A DNA stretch of 64,000 nt from Rhodoblastus sp963727035 (lineage in GTDB: Bacteria > Pseudomonadota > Alphaproteobacteria > Rhizobiales > Beijerinckiaceae): positions 1 to 64,000 of the forward strand of contig CAVSEY010000006.1 in the NCBI GenBank assembly GCA_963727035.1, given 5' to 3'. The notes below the pieces were generated by a model. The model searched no databases. It saw nothing but the letters and a program-made list of their open reading frames with translations, and was not told where the DNA came from. Position numbers and translations under genes: made by a program. Positions 63,082-64,000 of this stretch are shown here, in pieces. How positions within the stretch are numbered: the stretch's first letter is position 1; each line of letters opens with the position of its first letter.

Positions 63082-63629
63082 CCGACCTCCATGCGATGCA
63101 GAAAGCCATCGAGATCGCCATCCTCGACGGCGACCGCGGGCCTCTAATCGACATTATTGAGCGACAGGTCGGACCCGAGGATGCCGCTGGCCTGGCTGAA
63201 TGGGTCGTGCGGAACGCCTCGGTAACCGAGTATGATGCGGAACGCCGCCGCCATGCCCGATGGGTTCGCCTCCTGGACTGGGAGCCGAATGGCAGCTGCG
63301 ACGATGAGGCGGACTGGAATCAGTCGGCGGCGTTTGACGCGATACTCGACGCCATTCGAACGCTCCCCCGCCAGCAGGCCACGAGCCTGCTCGAGGTGGT
63401 CGCGCAGAGTGCGGCTGAGCAGGCGGCCAAAGCGGTGAAGAAGCCTGACGGGCGCGGCCACCGTTTGAATGAAATGACTTTGGACCAGTGCGCGGATCTG
63501 CTCTGCGACATCAAAGAGCTGGGTCGTGAAGAGGCGGCCGAGAAGCACGAGCTCAAGGACGCCGAAACGGCCCACACTTATGCGAAGCGCGCCAAGCGCA
63601 GGCTGGGGCTGAAGGGGGGACTGAAATAA
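63078..63629 (+). CDS. unknown island protein coupled to the integrase
   Basis: A 183-residue acidic-basic mixed protein without signal peptide or membrane helix. Its ATG overlaps the integrase stop (ATGA), so the two are translated together. The C-terminal third (residues 130-180) is rich in Lys, Arg, Ala and Glu and probably helical, with EAAEKHELKDAETAHTYAKRA. No family recognised. Coupling suggests a role with integration or excision, but that is inference. Confidence 0.7.
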   Translation: MTDLHAMQKAIEIAILDGDRGPLIDIIERQVGPEDAAGLAEWVVRNASVTEYDAERRRHARWVRLLDWEPNGSCDDEADWNQSAAFDAILDAIRTLPRQQATSLLEVVAQSAAEQAAKAVKKPDGRGHRLNEMTLDQCADLLCDIKELGREEAAEKHELKDAETAHTYAKRAKRRLGLKGGLK

Positions 63630-63679
63630 CTTTTATTTCCGTCCCCTTAAGTCATTGACATAATTGGATTACCTTGTGG

Positions 63680-63701
63680 CCACACTAGCAAATCTAGGTG
63701 G
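63680..63701 (+). promoter_or_regulatory. inverted repeat before the AlpA-type gene
   Basis: The arms CCAC(A)CTAG and CTAGGTGG surround CAAAT, with a further TGGCCA on either side. It ends five bases before the ATG of the AlpA-type gene, in the position of an autoregulatory operator. Confidence 0.5.
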
Positions 63702-63705
63702 CCAA

Positions 63706-63930
63706 ATGAGCAACACTCTCCTGAAAACTGATGGCGGCGACGAGCCGTTATTGCTGACGCTGGCGCAAGCATGTGCGCGACTTGGCGTCTCCCGCTCGAC
63801 GCTGGATCGCCTGATCCGCGACGGCAAGATCGCCTATGTGCAGCCTTTCACGGACAAGCGCATCACGCCCGAGGCGCTGCGCGCCTATGTCGCGTCGTTG
63901 GCCGTGCAATCCAACAAAGTCGCGAAATAG
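63706..63930 (+). CDS. AlpA/excisionase-type DNA-binding protein
   Basis: A 74-residue helix-turn-helix protein of the MerR-like excisionase family: LTLAQACARLGVSRSTLDRLIRDGKIAYVQPFTDKRITPEALRAYV. Such small proteins regulate or direct excision of P4-type islands. Start chosen at MSNTLLKTDGG, five bases after an inverted repeat. Coupled with the integrase on the left, it marks the control region of the element. Confidence 0.85.
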   Translation: MSNTLLKTDGGDEPLLLTLAQACARLGVSRSTLDRLIRDGKIAYVQPFTDKRITPEALRAYVASLAVQSNKVAK

Positions 63931-64000
63931 GAAGGGCCGAGGCGTTGCTGCGCCCCGGCCCCGAAACTCCCCACCTCAACCACGAAGCGAAGAGAGGAGG
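63931..64000 (+). other. right edge, leader of the next island gene
   Basis: Seventy bases without a gene. GC-rich arms GGGCCG..CGGCCC occur near its start and the final bases GAGAGGAGG look like a ribosome-binding site for a gene starting just past the edge. Confidence 0.4.

Noticed and set aside
63655..63683. Promoter with TTGACA before the AlpA-type gene
   Set aside because: No acceptable -10 box lies at 16-18 bases, so only the inverted repeat is reported.

Overview
This 64 kb window comes from a GC-rich alphaproteobacterial chromosome, most likely of the order Hyphomicrobiales (Rhizobiales). The support is gene order: hslVU divergent from hisB-hisH-hisA-hisF-hisE-coaA, then tsaB-rimI-plsC-miaB-phoH-ybeY-corC-lnt-xre-metK-trmB, ubiE-ubiB-coaBC-dut, and enoyl-CoA hydratase-rpsT. 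Palindromic intergenic repeats of a kind I associate with this order also occur. The family cannot be fixed from sequence alone. Nearly all of the window is core genome. The accessory DNA is a metal/redox-type cluster at 37-42 kb and an integrative element that starts at the tRNA-Leu gene near 61.7 kb and runs off the right edge.

Layout. 0-7.6 kb: two tRNAs, msrB, panD, an E. coli-type serA, rpsA, sppA-ihfB-lapA-trpF, DUF2794. 7.6-12.3 kb (minus): histidine operon with an embedded DUF2628 gene and coaA at its end. 12.5-15.5 kb: hslVU, trpS. 15.7-26.7 kb: a dense, mostly overlapping operon-like run from nfu to trmB (Fe-S carrier, tRNA modification, ribosome maturation, lipoprotein acylation, SAM synthesis). 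26.7-28.4 kb (minus): a zinc protease and mutM. 28.5-34.9 kb: ubiquinone synthesis (ubiE, ubiB), coenzyme A (coaBC), dut, cysK, crotonase, rpsT. 35-37.3 kb: hrcA, SemiSWEET, L,D-transpeptidase, tRNA-Ala. 37.4-42.3 kb: cation-efflux transporter, DUF2892, Crp/Fnr regulator, GDCCVxC cysteine-rich protein, LysR, msrA, YqhA, ridA. 42.3-52.3 kb: moeB-like enzyme, isomerase, PAP2 phosphatase, PuuD urate hydroxylase, GST, PHA depolymerase, PHA-granule protein, vsr, fumarase, small proteins. 52.3-59.3 kb (minus): the translation cluster infC / rpmI-rplT / pheS-X-pheT, with a PhaC/PhaZ-type hydrolase gene inverted between infC and rpmI and a membrane protein between pheS and pheT. 59.5-61.5 kb: glycosyltransferase and alpha/beta hydrolase. 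61.6-64 kb: tRNA-Leu, integrase, an unknown protein, an AlpA-type regulator.

A striking property is a series of reading-frame breaks in otherwise intact conserved genes: hslV (3' end), hslU, ubiB, a CDF transporter, ridA, moeB, a class I fumarase and pheT, plus a probable lost stop that joins an isomerase to moeB. Most are explained by one extra base. Because pheT is essential and the others are core genes, consensus error in the assembly is more likely than multiple pseudogenes. All frame-dependent claims here should be read with that in mind.

I did not find CRISPR arrays, a replication origin, rRNA genes, or a clear new multi-gene defence system. The best candidates for something undescribed are the membrane protein between pheS and pheT, the inverted composite repeats around a small secreted-protein gene (50.8-51.4 kb), the twin perfect hairpins in front of the CDF gene, and the three-hairpin leader of pheS. 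Non-ATG starts are frequent (TTG, GTG, a probable ATT for infC, a possible CTG for the Crp-type regulator).
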